Assembly: GCA_021791895.1 (NCBI GenBank) | Contig: JAJYVS010000008.1 | Coordinates: forward strand, 1-64,000 | Origin: Actinomycetes bacterium | GTDB lineage: Bacteria > Actinomycetota > Acidimicrobiia > Acidimicrobiales > RAAP-2 | DNA: 64,000 nt | Direction of reading: 5' to 3' | Part shown: positions 27,400-35,981 of the stretch, piece by piece | Layout: every line of letters starts with the position of its first letter | Numbering within the stretch: the stretch's first letter is position 1 | Position numbers and translations under genes: made by a program | Notes under the pieces: model-generated | What the model was told of the DNA's origin: nothing | Seen by the model: the letters and a program-made list of their open reading frames with translations, nothing else | Databases searched by the model: none

Positions 27400-27887
27400 C
27401 GGTTGCCGGCCAGAAGGTCGAGGACGCCGAGGGTGTCGGGGTCGGCCCAGTGGAGATCCTCCAAAACAAGCAGGGGCCCCCTTCGCCCGGCCGAGTGCCC
27501 CGAGGGCCCGGAGCACCGCCGCTGCGCGGGCCGCGACGCTGTGGACGGCGGCAGGGACATCGGTGAGACCGGGCACGATGGCACCGAGCGCGGGGAGCCA
27601 CGGTGCGAGCTCGCGGTCGGCCGGCAGGGCCCGCTGGTGAGCGCCTGGAGCATCGCCTCGGTCAGCGCCCCGTAGGCGCTCGTCCGGCCATCGGGGCCGG
27701 CGCGACCGACAACGACGAGGAAGCCCCGCTCGGCGAGCCCACGGGCCAGCCGGGACTTGCCGATTCCGGCCTCACCGGTCAAGACGACGACCCGGCCCCG
27801 ACCCGCGGCCGCCTCCGCCAGGGCGAGGTCCAGCTCGTCGAGCTCGGTCTCCGGGCCGAAAACGACCGGGCACCGCAGGTCGGGCAC
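27400..27887 (-). pseudogene. 5' remnant of a LuxR/AAA-ATPase regulator
   Basis: From GTG 27887 the protein reads [19 protein letters not shown], then a P-loop [22 protein letters not shown], as in large LuxR-family (MalT/AAA16-type) regulators. After ALTSG the sense moves to another frame near 27635 ([41 protein letters not shown]) and back near 27475 at a G/C run (LLVLEDLHWADPDTLGVLDL, Walker B). It then ends abruptly at the cupin junction near 27400. The remaining 600 or more residues, including the HTH, are absent. Truncated and frameshifted, so non-functional. Confidence 0.7.
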
Positions 27888-27968
27888 CGGGCCAGTCTGC
27901 CGCTGGTAGGCTCGGCGTCCGCTTCGGAACGACCGAGGCTCCATCTCCTTCGACCCGGGATCCGTCAC

Positions 27969-28241
27969 GTGGCCAACATCAAGAGCCAGATCAAGCGCAA
28001 TCGTCAGAACGAGAAGCGCCGCCTGCGGAACAAGGCCGTGCGCTCGGAGCTGCGCACACGGACCAAGACGGCGATCGCCGCGACGGCGGAGGGGTCCGAA
28101 GGCGCCGTCGAGGCACTGCGGCTCGCGATGAAGCGGATCGACAAAGCAGCCAGCCACGGGGTGATCCACAAGAACCAGGCGGCCAATCGCAAGTCACGGC
28201 TCATGCGCCAGATCGCCGCGCTCAGCAGCGAGGCCGAGTAA
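27969..28241 (+). CDS. rpsT: 30S ribosomal protein S20
   Basis: 90 residues: [28 protein letters not shown]-like helix, and [16 protein letters not shown] near the C-terminus are S20 hallmarks. Starts with GTG at 27969. It converges on holA, a conserved neighbourhood (rpsT-holA). A TAGGCT element at about 27907 could be its -10. Confidence 0.96.
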   Translation: MANIKSQIKRNRQNEKRRLRNKAVRSELRTRTKTAIAATAEGSEGAVEALRLAMKRIDKAASHGVIHKNQAANRKSRLMRQIAALSSEAE

Positions 28242-28247
28242 GCGAAC

Positions 28248-29261
28248 TCAGCCCCGGGAGACCGGACGGGCGCGCATCTGGCGGCTGAGCCTCGCCACCA
28301 GCACCTCGAGAACCAGGTCGGGAGGGAGTGCGGTCCGTCCCTTCACGTCGAGGTCGGCGTCGGCAAGGAGATTGATCGCTTGGGCGATGCGCTCGCCACC
28401 GAGCCGCCTCCCTTGCTCCATCGCCTTCTTGGCCACGAAGGAGCTGCGCACCCCGAGGAGGCCCGCGGCTTCGGACGCGTCAACCTCGTCGAGGCCGTCG
28501 AGGCGGAGCATGTTGGCGTAGTGGCGGTGCAGCACCCCCAGCACCTCGGTCGGGGCCCGGCCGCCGGCATCGAGCATCCGTCGCAACGCTCCGAGCGCCC
28601 GGGGGATCGAGCTGGCATCGATGGCATCGGTCAGCTCCCAGGGCGGCACCGATCCGGCGCTGCCCAAGAACGGCTCGAGCTGGGCCACCGAGATCGAGGC
28701 CCCCTGGCCGAAGGCGGCCACCAGGGCGTCGACGATGCCCGAGAGGCGACCGAGATCGTCGCCCAGGTGGGCCTGGATCCTGGCCCGGGCAGCGGCGTCG
28801 AGACGGACCGGGGCGTCACGCAGCTGGGCCGCCACCCAGCTCGTCCGCTCGCGCCCGGTCCCGGCCGACGCGTCGAGAAGCTCCCCGGCCGCGCCGACCG
28901 CCTTCACGAGCGACTGGGGCACCGTGCCGCCGCCGCCCACCAGCACGAGGAACGTGGTCGGTGGCGGGTCCGCCACGACGGCGGCCAGGGCGGTGGCGTC
29001 ACCAGCACCGATCCGACCCGCCTCCCGGACCACCACCACCCGGCGGTCGCCGAGGAACGGCGGCGTCAGGCAGGCGTCGATCACCGCCTTGACGTCGAGC
29101 TCCTCGCCGGAGGCCCCGTGCTCTTCGACCACGAAGCTCGACTCCCGGGACCCGACCATCCGGTCGATGACGCGACGAGCTTCCTGGGCGACCAGTGCCG
29201 GGTCATCACCCCGCACGAGCAGGGTGTGCGGCTCGGCGAGCACCGTCGTCTCCGAGGACAT
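28248..29261 (-). CDS. holA: DNA polymerase III delta subunit
   Basis: Clamp-loader delta subunit, 337 residues. It shows the N-terminal HTLLVRGDDPALVAQEARRVIDRMV and DACLTPPFLGDRRVVVVREAG (AAA-like domain), and a C-terminal helical domain with LHRHYANMLRL and GRTALPPDLVLEVLVARL. Its start overlaps the folP-like stop by one base (TGATG). Ends 6 nt from rpsT on the other strand. Confidence 0.92.
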   Translation of the reverse strand: MSSETTVLAEPHTLLVRGDDPALVAQEARRVIDRMVGSRESSFVVEEHGASGEELDVKAVIDACLTPPFLGDRRVVVVREAGRIGAGDATALAAVVADPPPTTFLVLVGGGGTVPQSLVKAVGAAGELLDASAGTGRERTSWVAAQLRDAPVRLDAAARARIQAHLGDDLGRLSGIVDALVAAFGQGASISVAQLEPFLGSAGSVPPWELTDAIDASSIPRALGALRRMLDAGGRAPTEVLGVLHRHYANMLRLDGLDEVDASEAAGLLGVRSSFVAKKAMEQGRRLGGERIAQAINLLADADLDVKGRTALPPDLVLEVLVARLSRQMRARPVSRG

Positions 29262-30094
29262 CAGGCGGCTTCGGAGATCGCGGCCATGACGTCTCGGACC
29301 CGCACCGTCCCGGCGACATCGTGGACCCGCAACACTCGTGCTCCTCGCGCCATCCCGAGCGCACAGGCGGCCAGCGACGCCTCACGGCGCTCATCGATAT
29401 CGAGATCGAGGGTCCGGCCGAGAAACGTCTTGTTCGAGGCGGAGAGCAAGAGGGGGTGGCCGAGCGCGGCCAGTGATTCGGAACGGCGCAGGAGCTCGAG
29501 GGACTGCAGGGCCGTCTTGCCGAGGTCGAATCCGGCGTCGACGACGATCCGGGCCGGCTCGATGCCCGCAGCGCGCGCCCGCGCCGCCCGGTCCTCGAGG
29601 AAGGCCGACACCTCGGCCACCACGTCACCGTAGGTCGGCTCGGGATCCGGGACCCGGGGGGCCACGCGGATGTGGGTGGCGACCACGCTCGCGCCGGCCG
29701 CCGCCGCCACCTCGAGATAGGCCGGGTCGCCGAAGCCACTGATGTCGTTGCCGAGCACCGCGCCGGCGTCATAGGCGGCCTTGGCCACCGACGCCCGCCA
29801 GGTGTCGACGGAGACCGGGACGTCGAACCGCTCCACCAGGCCGGCGATCGGCTCGACGACTCGGTCGAGCTCCTCGGCCTCGGTGACTTCGGGCCCTGGA
29901 CCCGCCTTCACCCCGCCGACGTCGAGGATGTCCGCGCCCTCGGCCACCAGCTGCTCGGCCCGTCGCCAGAAGGCGTCGAGCTCGAAGGTCAGCCCGTGGT
30001 CATAGAACGAGTCGGGCGTGCGGTTCAAAATCGCCATCACGAGGGCGCGGTGGGTCAGGTCGTAGGACCGGTTCCCGAGCGCCAGCTTTGGCAT
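29261..30094 (-). CDS. Dihydropteroate synthase-like protein, FolP2 type
   Basis: 277-residue TIM-barrel pterin-binding protein. It carries VMAILNRTPDSFYDHGLTF, DILDVGGVKAGPG, VPVSVDTWRASVAKAA and a late ALGMARGARVLRVHDVAGT. The VGGVKAGPG variant, in place of the GGESTRPG of canonical enzymes, matches mycobacterial FolP2, which lacks demonstrated dihydropteroate synthase activity. It is not next to other folate genes but between holA and a thioredoxin-like gene, so a role other than folate synthesis is possible. Confidence 0.82.
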   Translation of the reverse strand: MPKLALGNRSYDLTHRALVMAILNRTPDSFYDHGLTFELDAFWRRAEQLVAEGADILDVGGVKAGPGPEVTEAEELDRVVEPIAGLVERFDVPVSVDTWRASVAKAAYDAGAVLGNDISGFGDPAYLEVAAAAGASVVATHIRVAPRVPDPEPTYGDVVAEVSAFLEDRAARARAAGIEPARIVVDAGFDLGKTALQSLELLRRSESLAALGHPLLLSASNKTFLGRTLDLDIDERREASLAACALGMARGARVLRVHDVAGTVRVRDVMAAISEAA

Positions 30095-30798
30095 CAGAAG
30101 AGTCGGGCCGACAACGCCTTGCGGTAGTGCAGGGTCCTCGGGTCTGCCGGGCCCATCGCCTCTAAGAGGTCGAGAAACTCCTGGCGGGCCTGTTCATCGT
30201 CGCGCACCCGCTCGAGCAGGGCGTCGAGCAGTGTGGTGGCGTCATCGGCGACGTTCACGTCCCGCTCGCTCAGGCGGGCCCGGGCGGCGAGGCTCCGGGT
30301 CTCGGCCGACTCGGGGATCCGGGCCAGAAGTCCGAGCGCCTCCTCGGACTCACCTCGGTCCACCAAGAGGCTGGCCAGTGCGAGCACCGCGCCCGGATGG
30401 TCGTGCTCGACCTCCAGGGCCTCGCGAAGGGACGCTTCATCCCCCTTGGCCACGAGGAGGTCGGCCTCGCTCGGCGCCGGGGCCAGGCGGGCCACGAACT
30501 GGGCCACCTGGGCCTCGGGAAGGGCCCCGACGAACCCGTCGACGACCTTGGCGTCGGCCAACGCGTAGACGGCCGGGATCGACTGGACCTGGAAGGTGGC
30601 CGACACCCTGGGGTTCTCGTCCACGTTGACCTTGGCGAGCTCGACGGCGCCACCGGTCGCGTCGACCACTCGCTCGAGGATGGGGCCGAGCGTCCGGCAC
30701 GGACCGCACCAAGGTGCCCACAGGTCCACGACCACCGGCACCTGCCTGGAGCGTTCGACGACGGCGGCTTCGAACGTGTCGTCGGTCACCTCGATCAT
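30094..30798 (-). CDS. Thioredoxin-fold protein with C-terminal TPR-like domain
   Basis: 234 residues. The N-terminal thioredoxin domain has the redox site LWAPWCGPCRTLGP (CGPC) and the cis-Pro region QVQSIPAVYAL. The C-terminal half (DLLVAKGDEASLREALEVEH onward) is helical, TPR-like, as in the CnoX/YbbN family of holdase chaperones. The start ATG at 30798 fits the thioredoxin N-terminus (IEVTDDTFEAAVVERS). Its stop overlaps the folP-like start. Confidence 0.87.
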   Translation of the reverse strand: MIEVTDDTFEAAVVERSRQVPVVVDLWAPWCGPCRTLGPILERVVDATGGAVELAKVNVDENPRVSATFQVQSIPAVYALADAKVVDGFVGALPEAQVAQFVARLAPAPSEADLLVAKGDEASLREALEVEHDHPGAVLALASLLVDRGESEEALGLLARIPESAETRSLAARARLSERDVNVADDATTLLDALLERVRDDEQARQEFLDLLEAMGPADPRTLHYRKALSARLF

Positions 30799-30883
30799 GA
30801 CCCGGGACCCTACCTGGTGGAACGGCCGGGTCGACCGCCTTCGCCAGGACCTGGTCGCAGAGGACCCACTATCGTCTCTCACC

Positions 30884-31918
30884 GTGGCGGTCCGAGGTAT
30901 CGACGAGGAAAATGTCTCCCGCTGGTTCCAGGCAAACGTGAAGGACGCGGTCCTTCCGCTCGACTTCCAGCTCATCGCCGGCGGGCGCTCCAACCTGACC
31001 TTCAAGGTCGAGGACGCGGCCGGCCACCGCTGGGCGCTGCGACGCCCCCCGGTCAGCCACGTCTTGCCGACTGCGCACGACATGGGCCGGGAGCACCGGA
31101 TCATCAGCGCGCTCGGCCCTGCCGGGGTGCCGGTGGCGACGGCGATCGGGCTGTGCGCCGACGAGGCCGTCAACCAGGCTCCCTTCTACGTCATGGAGTT
31201 CGTGGACGGCCACATCCTGCGCAGCGCCGAGCAGGTCGTGGCCGCGTTCGATCCCGACGAGCGCTTCGCCATCGGCATCAACCTGGCCGAGACGCTGGCC
31301 TCGCTGCACCGGATCGATCCCGACCAGGTCGGGCTGGGCGATCTGGCCCGCAGGGAGGGGTACATCGAACGGCAGATCCGGCGCTGGAGCGAGCAGTTCC
31401 GCAACGGCATCGTGGGCGGCGACGACTACGACGGGCTGGTGGAGCGGGTCGGCGGAGAGCTGGCGGCGCGGATCCCCGAGCAGCACGGGGTCGGGATCGT
31501 CCACGGCGACTACCGGCTCGACAACACCGTCTTCAACGATGAGGCGAAGGTGCAGGCCATCTTGGACTGGGAGCTGTGCACGCTCGGCGATCCGATGGCC
31601 GACCTCGGCTTGCTCATGGTCTATTGGAACGACCGCAGCGACGAAGGCAGTGCCGTGGGGGGGTCCGCCACCATGGCGCCGGGCATGGCCAAACGGCACG
31701 ACATCGTCGAGCACTACGTCAAGGAGTCAGGACGCGACGTCGCCGCGCTCCCCTTCTTCACCGCCTTCGGCTACTGGAAACTGGCCTGCATCATGCAGGG
31801 CGTCTACGCCCGCTACCTGGGCGGGGCGGGCGGCGGGGACACCGGCGGCTTCGACGGTTACCCCGAGACGGTCCGCCGCCTGGCCGCGACGGCGGCCGAG
31901 AATCTCGCCGCGTGGTGA
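30884..31918 (+). CDS. Aminoglycoside phosphotransferase-like kinase (ACAD10/11 kinase type)
   Basis: 344-residue APH-fold protein. Seen: GGRSNLTFKVEDAAGHRWALRRPP (nucleotide loop and Lys/Arg), the catalytic loop IVHGDYRLDNTVF and the metal-binding ILDWELCTLGDPMADLG. Such proteins often act in acyl-CoA or hydroxyacyl metabolism next to acyl-CoA dehydrogenases. The start GTG 30884 has no Shine-Dalgarno; a TATCGT element 8 bp upstream raises the possibility of a near-leaderless transcript. The substrate is unknown. Confidence 0.85.
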   Translation: MAVRGIDEENVSRWFQANVKDAVLPLDFQLIAGGRSNLTFKVEDAAGHRWALRRPPVSHVLPTAHDMGREHRIISALGPAGVPVATAIGLCADEAVNQAPFYVMEFVDGHILRSAEQVVAAFDPDERFAIGINLAETLASLHRIDPDQVGLGDLARREGYIERQIRRWSEQFRNGIVGGDDYDGLVERVGGELAARIPEQHGVGIVHGDYRLDNTVFNDEAKVQAILDWELCTLGDPMADLGLLMVYWNDRSDEGSAVGGSATMAPGMAKRHDIVEHYVKESGRDVAALPFFTAFGYWKLACIMQGVYARYLGGAGGGDTGGFDGYPETVRRLAATAAENLAAW

Positions 31919-31934
31919 TGGCGCAGCGGGTCCG

Positions 31935-32819
31935 ATGAGCCCGGAGGAACGGACCCTCTACCGGCTGCACAGCGAGCGCAGGCTCGAGCGGCCAGTGCTG
32001 ATCGTCGGGTTGGAGGGTTGGGTCGATGCCGGCCTCGGTGCCGCCACCGCCGTCGCCACCATGGTCGCAGCCAGCGACAGTGACCTCATTGCCACCTTCG
32101 ACAGCGACCACTTCTTGGACCAGCGGGCGCGCCGGCCGGTCGTCCACCTGCTCGACGGGGTCAACACCGAGATGACCTGGCCACAAACCCAACTGCGGGC
32201 CGCCGAGGACGCCGCCGGCCGGGACGTCTTGTACCTGGTCGGCCCGGAGCCCGACTTCCACTGGCGGGGGTTCGTCGACGCGTCGGTCCAGCTGGCCAAG
32301 CACTTCGAGGTTCGCCTGGTCGTCGCCCTGGGCGCCTTCCCGGCTCCCGCCCCCCACACGAGACCGGTCCGCCTGGTGGCGACGGCGCCTCCCACCTCCT
32401 CCGAACTGATCGACCGGGTGGGTCGGACTCGAGGGGAACTCGAGGTCCCGGCCGGCGTGAGCTCGGCCCTCGAGATCGGTTTCGCCGAGTCCGCCATCGA
32501 CATGGTCACCATCTGGGCCCGGGTTCCGCACTACGTCGCCGCGATGGCCTTTCCCGAGGCGTCGGCGGCACTGATCGACGGGGTGGCCAAGGTGGCCGGG
32601 CTCAGCTACGACGCCTCGGAACTGCGTCGGGCGGCCGACGCCTCACGCCGCCAGGTTGACGAGGTGATCGCATCGAGTCGCGAACACGTCGAGATGGTGC
32701 GCAAGCTCGAGCACGCCGTCGACGCGTCGGAGGGCAACCCGCTCGGGATCGAGACGCTCCCCTCAGGCGATGAGCTGGCAGCGGAGCTCGAGAAGTTCCT
32801 CCGAGACGAGGAGCGTTGA
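31935..32819 (+). CDS. PAC2-family protein
   Basis: 294 residues of the PAC2 (proteasome-assembly-chaperone-like) family common in actinobacteria. Typical blocks: RPVLIVGLEGWVDAGLGAATA, DSDHFLDQRARRPVVHLLDG, LYLVGPEPDFHWRGF, LVVALGAFPAPAPHTRP and IWARVPHYVAAMAFP. The C-terminal helical tail has conserved Gln/Glu stretches. It follows the kinase-like gene by 16 nt and is likely co-transcribed. Molecular role unknown. Confidence 0.87.
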   Translation: MSPEERTLYRLHSERRLERPVLIVGLEGWVDAGLGAATAVATMVAASDSDLIATFDSDHFLDQRARRPVVHLLDGVNTEMTWPQTQLRAAEDAAGRDVLYLVGPEPDFHWRGFVDASVQLAKHFEVRLVVALGAFPAPAPHTRPVRLVATAPPTSSELIDRVGRTRGELEVPAGVSSALEIGFAESAIDMVTIWARVPHYVAAMAFPEASAALIDGVAKVAGLSYDASELRRAADASRRQVDEVIASSREHVEMVRKLEHAVDASEGNPLGIETLPSGDELAAELEKFLRDEER

Positions 32820-32861
32820 GAACCTGGCGGCGCCCGGCGCCGGCCGTGAGAGGGGAAATCC

Positions 32862-33869
32862 ATGAAGATTGACGGCGGCATCGGCTTCAGCCCGAGCGGG
32901 GTCGGCCAGGCGGCGAGAGAGGTTGAGGAGCTGGGTTACGACGGCGCGTGGAGCGCCGAGACCGGCCACGACCCCTTCTTGCCCCTCGCTATCGCGGCCG
33001 AGGCGACCGAGCACCTCGAGCTCGGCACCGCGATCGCGGTTGCGTTCGCTCGGAACCCGATGAACCTGGCGATGATGGCCAACGACCTCCAGCTCATCTC
33101 GAAAGGTCGCTTCATCTTGGGTCTCGGCTCCCAGATCAAGCCGCACATCACCAAGCGCTTCTCCATGGAGTGGTCGCACCCGGCCGCCCGCATGCGCGAG
33201 ATGCTGCTCGCCATCCGGGCCATCTGGGACTGCTGGGAGCACGGCACCAAGCTCGACTTCCGGGGCGACTTCTACACCCACACCCTGATGACGCCGTTCT
33301 TCAACCCCGGCCCCAACCCCCACGGACGCCCCAGGATCATCCTGGCCGCGGTGGGCGAACGCATGACCGAGGTGGCCGGCGAGGCCGGGGACGGCATGAT
33401 CGTGCACGGGTTCACCACCTACCGGTACCTGCGCGAGGTGACCATCCCGGCGCTCGAACGGGGGGCGGCCAAGGCCGGCAAGACCCGGTCCGATTTGACC
33501 GTGGCCTACCCGGGGTTCGTGGTCACCGGCCACGGGGAGCAGCTCGAGCAGGCCAAGACGGCCACCAAGCGCCAGATCGCCTTCTACGGGTCGACCCCCG
33601 CGTACCGGGGGGTCCTCGAACTCCACGGCTGGGGTGAGCTCGGCGATCAGCTCAACGTGATGTCCAAGCGGGGCGAGTGGGAGGCGATGGGCGAGCTCAT
33701 CACCGACGAGATGCTCGACGCCTTCGCCGTGGTCGGCCCCATGGACGAGGTTCCGGCCAAGGTCGGCGAGCGCTTCGGCGACCTGGTCGACCGGTTCAGC
33801 TTCTACGCCCCCTACCGGATGGAGGCCGAGCACCTGGGCCAGGTGCTGGCGGCGTTCAAGAAGATCTAG
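32862..33869 (+). CDS. LLM-class F420-dependent oxidoreductase
   Basis: 335-residue luciferase-like monooxygenase-fold protein of the actinobacterial F420 family (TIGR03617-like): GGIGFSPSGVGQAAREVEEL, YDGAWSAETGHDPFLPLAIA, RNPMNLAMMANDLQLISKGR, FILGLGSQIKPHITKRF. It starts at ATG 32862 after AGAGGGG. F420H2-dependent reduction or oxidation is inferred from family; substrate not determinable. Confidence 0.9.
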   Translation: MKIDGGIGFSPSGVGQAAREVEELGYDGAWSAETGHDPFLPLAIAAEATEHLELGTAIAVAFARNPMNLAMMANDLQLISKGRFILGLGSQIKPHITKRFSMEWSHPAARMREMLLAIRAIWDCWEHGTKLDFRGDFYTHTLMTPFFNPGPNPHGRPRIILAAVGERMTEVAGEAGDGMIVHGFTTYRYLREVTIPALERGAAKAGKTRSDLTVAYPGFVVTGHGEQLEQAKTATKRQIAFYGSTPAYRGVLELHGWGELGDQLNVMSKRGEWEAMGELITDEMLDAFAVVGPMDEVPAKVGERFGDLVDRFSFYAPYRMEAEHLGQVLAAFKKI

Positions 33870-34017
33870 GAACGCGGCCTTCGCCCCAGCGGCCCTGACC
33901 AGGGCTGCGCGCTCGCGTACCTGCCGCGTCGATGCGGGGTCGAACCCACCTTGCCAAGAGGTGGCCGAGGCCGCAGCGCAGGTTGTCGCGCGCCCGTCCC
34001 CCCACTTTCTTTAGGAA

Positions 34018-34047
34018 TCCACTACACGTTATGGTTCCACTGCACGT
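34018..34047. repeat. Direct repeat TCCACT(A/G)CACGT upstream of the diiron operon
   Basis: Two copies, 34018-34029 and 34036-34047, differing at one base, start-to-start distance 18 bp. They lie in the only AT-rich stretch of this intergenic region, 75-105 bp before the diiron start codon and just upstream of the shared box, so they are candidate activator sites. Confidence 0.6.
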
Positions 34048-34058
34048 AGAGTAGAGAA

Positions 34059-34070
34059 CCGTAGAACTAC
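34059..34070. promoter_or_regulatory. Shared operator-like box CCGTAGAACTAC (diiron operon)
   Basis: Core GTAG-AA-CTAC at 34061-34070, an inverted repeat. The same 12 nt occurs in reverse orientation at 56191-56202 before the polyferredoxin operon. Here it starts 8 nt after a TAGAGT -10-like element (34047-34052), the same distance as at the other site. Likely binding site of a dimeric regulator; protein not proven. Confidence 0.6.
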
Positions 34071-34122
34071 GTAGGTCGTAGAGGCAACGGCGTCGGGGGC
34101 ACCCCCAGGGAAGGAGCAGACC

Positions 34123-35268
34123 ATGGCTTCTCAGACAGCTCAGGACCTCGGCGTGCAGACACCGGCGCCCGAAGGGGGGACCCCTTCGATGACGTGGAAC
34201 GGCCACACCCTCCCGGCGATTGGCCCCTCGGGCGCGCCGCTCGACTGGGCCTGGCTCCGGGGAACGAGGAGCGAGTGGGGCGTACGAGCCAAGCCGAGCT
34301 CGAAGGGCCTCACCATGGCCGACATCGCCGTGGGCACCTACGGTGCGGTCCCCGACCACCCGCCCCGCCGGACCATGGCGCCACGGGGGGCCGACATCGA
34401 CGCCGATGTCCCCGACATGGGCTACCTGGTCAACGACAAGTCCCACGTGTGGGCGGAGAACGTCTACGAGCTCTACGAGGAGGCGGTTGCCCGCCAGTGG
34501 TCGGCGACGAGAGACATTCCCTGGGGTGAGGTCGCCCCGCTCCCCGAGGAGCTCGAACGCGCGGTGTGCCAGATCTGCACCCTGCTCTCCGAGGTCGAGA
34601 TGATCGCCACCGACCTGCCGGCCAAGTGGCTGTGGAGGATCAACCACGACCTGCTCGAGGCGAAGATGTTCCTCGCCACCCAGGTGATGGACGAGGCGCG
34701 GCACACCGAGGTGTTCCGGAAGCGGGCGCTCGTCAACGGCGGAGGGCTGCTCCACTCCCGCAAGGGGACCGAGGAGTTGCTCCGCACCATCTTGCAGGCC
34801 CGGACCTTCGCCCAAGCGTCGGCGCTCATGCACCTGCTGGGCGAGGGGTTCGTCCTCGACCTGTTCCGCCAGGGCGAGCTCATCGCCCCCACCGAGGTCG
34901 AGAAGCGCATCTTCCGCCTCACCATGCAAGACGAGGCCCGTCACGTCGCCTACGGCACCCTGCACCTGCGCTACGCCATCGAGCACGACCCGGACCTGGC
35001 CGAGGAGATCCACGAGGCGCTCGATCACGGCGAGCAGATGCTGGTCGCCTTCGGAACTCAGACCGACACCACCGAGGCGCTGGCGGTCCTGTTGGCCGGT
35101 GGCGTGGACAAGGTCGAGGAGGTGGGGTTCCCGATGCTCGCCCAACTCCAGGCCAAAGTGCTCACGTCCTATCTCGCCCGTTGCGAGCGGGCCGGGCTCA
35201 ATCGGGTCCAACGAACCAAGCTGCCCGTCGAAGAGCTCGGCATCGACCGTGACGTCCGGGTCGCCTGA
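34123..35268 (+). CDS. Ferritin-like diiron carboxylate protein
   Basis: 381 residues. Two E-x2-H motifs, DEARH with E191/H194 and DEARH with E271/H274, plus E120 in the first helix (ELYEEAVARQWSATRDIPW) and E241 (LLGEGFVLDLF), give the four-helix diiron ligand set of ribonucleotide-reductase-R2-like oxygenases. The first 100 residues are a separate N-terminal extension. The start ATG 34123 has AAGGAG upstream. First gene of an operon with an SCP2-like protein, a zinc ribbon and a 2[4Fe-4S] ferredoxin, so an O2-dependent oxidation fed by that ferredoxin is the natural inference. Substrate unknown; a regulatory or peroxide-scavenging role is the alternative. Confidence 0.8.
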   Translation: MASQTAQDLGVQTPAPEGGTPSMTWNGHTLPAIGPSGAPLDWAWLRGTRSEWGVRAKPSSKGLTMADIAVGTYGAVPDHPPRRTMAPRGADIDADVPDMGYLVNDKSHVWAENVYELYEEAVARQWSATRDIPWGEVAPLPEELERAVCQICTLLSEVEMIATDLPAKWLWRINHDLLEAKMFLATQVMDEARHTEVFRKRALVNGGGLLHSRKGTEELLRTILQARTFAQASALMHLLGEGFVLDLFRQGELIAPTEVEKRIFRLTMQDEARHVAYGTLHLRYAIEHDPDLAEEIHEALDHGEQMLVAFGTQTDTTEALAVLLAGGVDKVEEVGFPMLAQLQAKVLTSYLARCERAGLNRVQRTKLPVEELGIDRDVRVA

Positions 35269-35281
35269 GGGAGGGACGCAC

Positions 35282-35740
35282 ATGACGGTCACCACGCGAC
35301 ACCTGCCGGTCGACAGCACGGCCTTCTTCGAAGCGCTGGCCGAGCGCATGAACGCCGACCCCGAGCGCTACCGCCCACTCGGCTTCTGTGACCTCGACCT
35401 GGGCGTGGTCATCCACCGGCCCTCCTCCGAGGACTTCCGAGCCCTGGTGCGCTTCGCCGACTACGGCTGCCTGGGGGTCGAGGCCTTCCCTGAAGGCGCC
35501 GAGGACCGCGCCAGCTGCTGGCTGGAGGGCGACCTCGGCACCTGGGAGGAGATGGTGGCCGACATCCGGGCCAACGGCCGAGCCACCGCGCGCCGGACGC
35601 TGGCCTCGCTGGTGCTCCTCGGCGACCGCATCGGCCTCCGAGGCGACGACTCAATGGGGGTGGACCGGTTCTTCCGGTACGCCGCCACCGTCCAGCAGTT
35701 CATCGACGGCGCGGCCGATTCGGTATCGGTCCCGGCCTGA
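35282..35740 (+). CDS. SCP2-like small protein
   Basis: 152 residues. The order RPLGFCDLDLGVVIHRPSSE, RFADYGCLGVEAF, ASCWLEGDLGTWEEMVADIRANG and LVLLGDRIGLRGDD resembles SCP2/sterol-carrier-like domains that bind hydrophobic ligands. It lies 13 nt after the diiron gene with GGGAGGG before its ATG, so it is probably an operon partner that presents or binds the substrate. The family assignment is by pattern only. Confidence 0.6.
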   Translation: MTVTTRHLPVDSTAFFEALAERMNADPERYRPLGFCDLDLGVVIHRPSSEDFRALVRFADYGCLGVEAFPEGAEDRASCWLEGDLGTWEEMVADIRANGRATARRTLASLVLLGDRIGLRGDDSMGVDRFFRYAATVQQFIDGAADSVSVPA

Positions 35741-35746
35741 ACGGAG

Positions 35747-35971
35747 ATGACCATGAGCGAAGAGATGCCGACCTGCCCGTCGTGCGGGCAACCCATGCGG
35801 CGAGTGCTGGACCTCTCCTACGGCTACTGGGAGTGGCAGGACGGGGGATACGTCCAACGCTTCACCGGAACCGGGGTGCGAGTGCCCCCCTTTGCCTGCG
35901 GTGAGTGCCTGAGGGGCTTCGACGGCCTGCACCCGCAGGACCCGGCCAGCTGGTCCCGGGTCGTGGCCTGA
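35747..35971 (+). CDS. Small zinc-ribbon protein
   Basis: 74 residues with two Cys pairs, CPSCGQPM near the N-terminus and CGEC near residue 52, and an aromatic middle (SYGYWEWQDGGYVQRF). A zinc ribbon or mini-rubredoxin fold is likely. It lies 6 nt after the SCP2-like gene; the ATG at 35747 or 35753 may be used. No known family recognised. Confidence 0.65.
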   Translation: MTMSEEMPTCPSCGQPMRRVLDLSYGYWEWQDGGYVQRFTGTGVRVPPFACGECLRGFDGLHPQDPASWSRVVA

Positions 35972-35981
35972 GGAGGTCGCC

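Noticed and set aside
33930..33960. T-loop-like GGGGTCGAACCC suggesting a tRNA before the diiron operon
   Set aside because: The loop lacks TTC, and no acceptor or anticodon stem can be paired around it.
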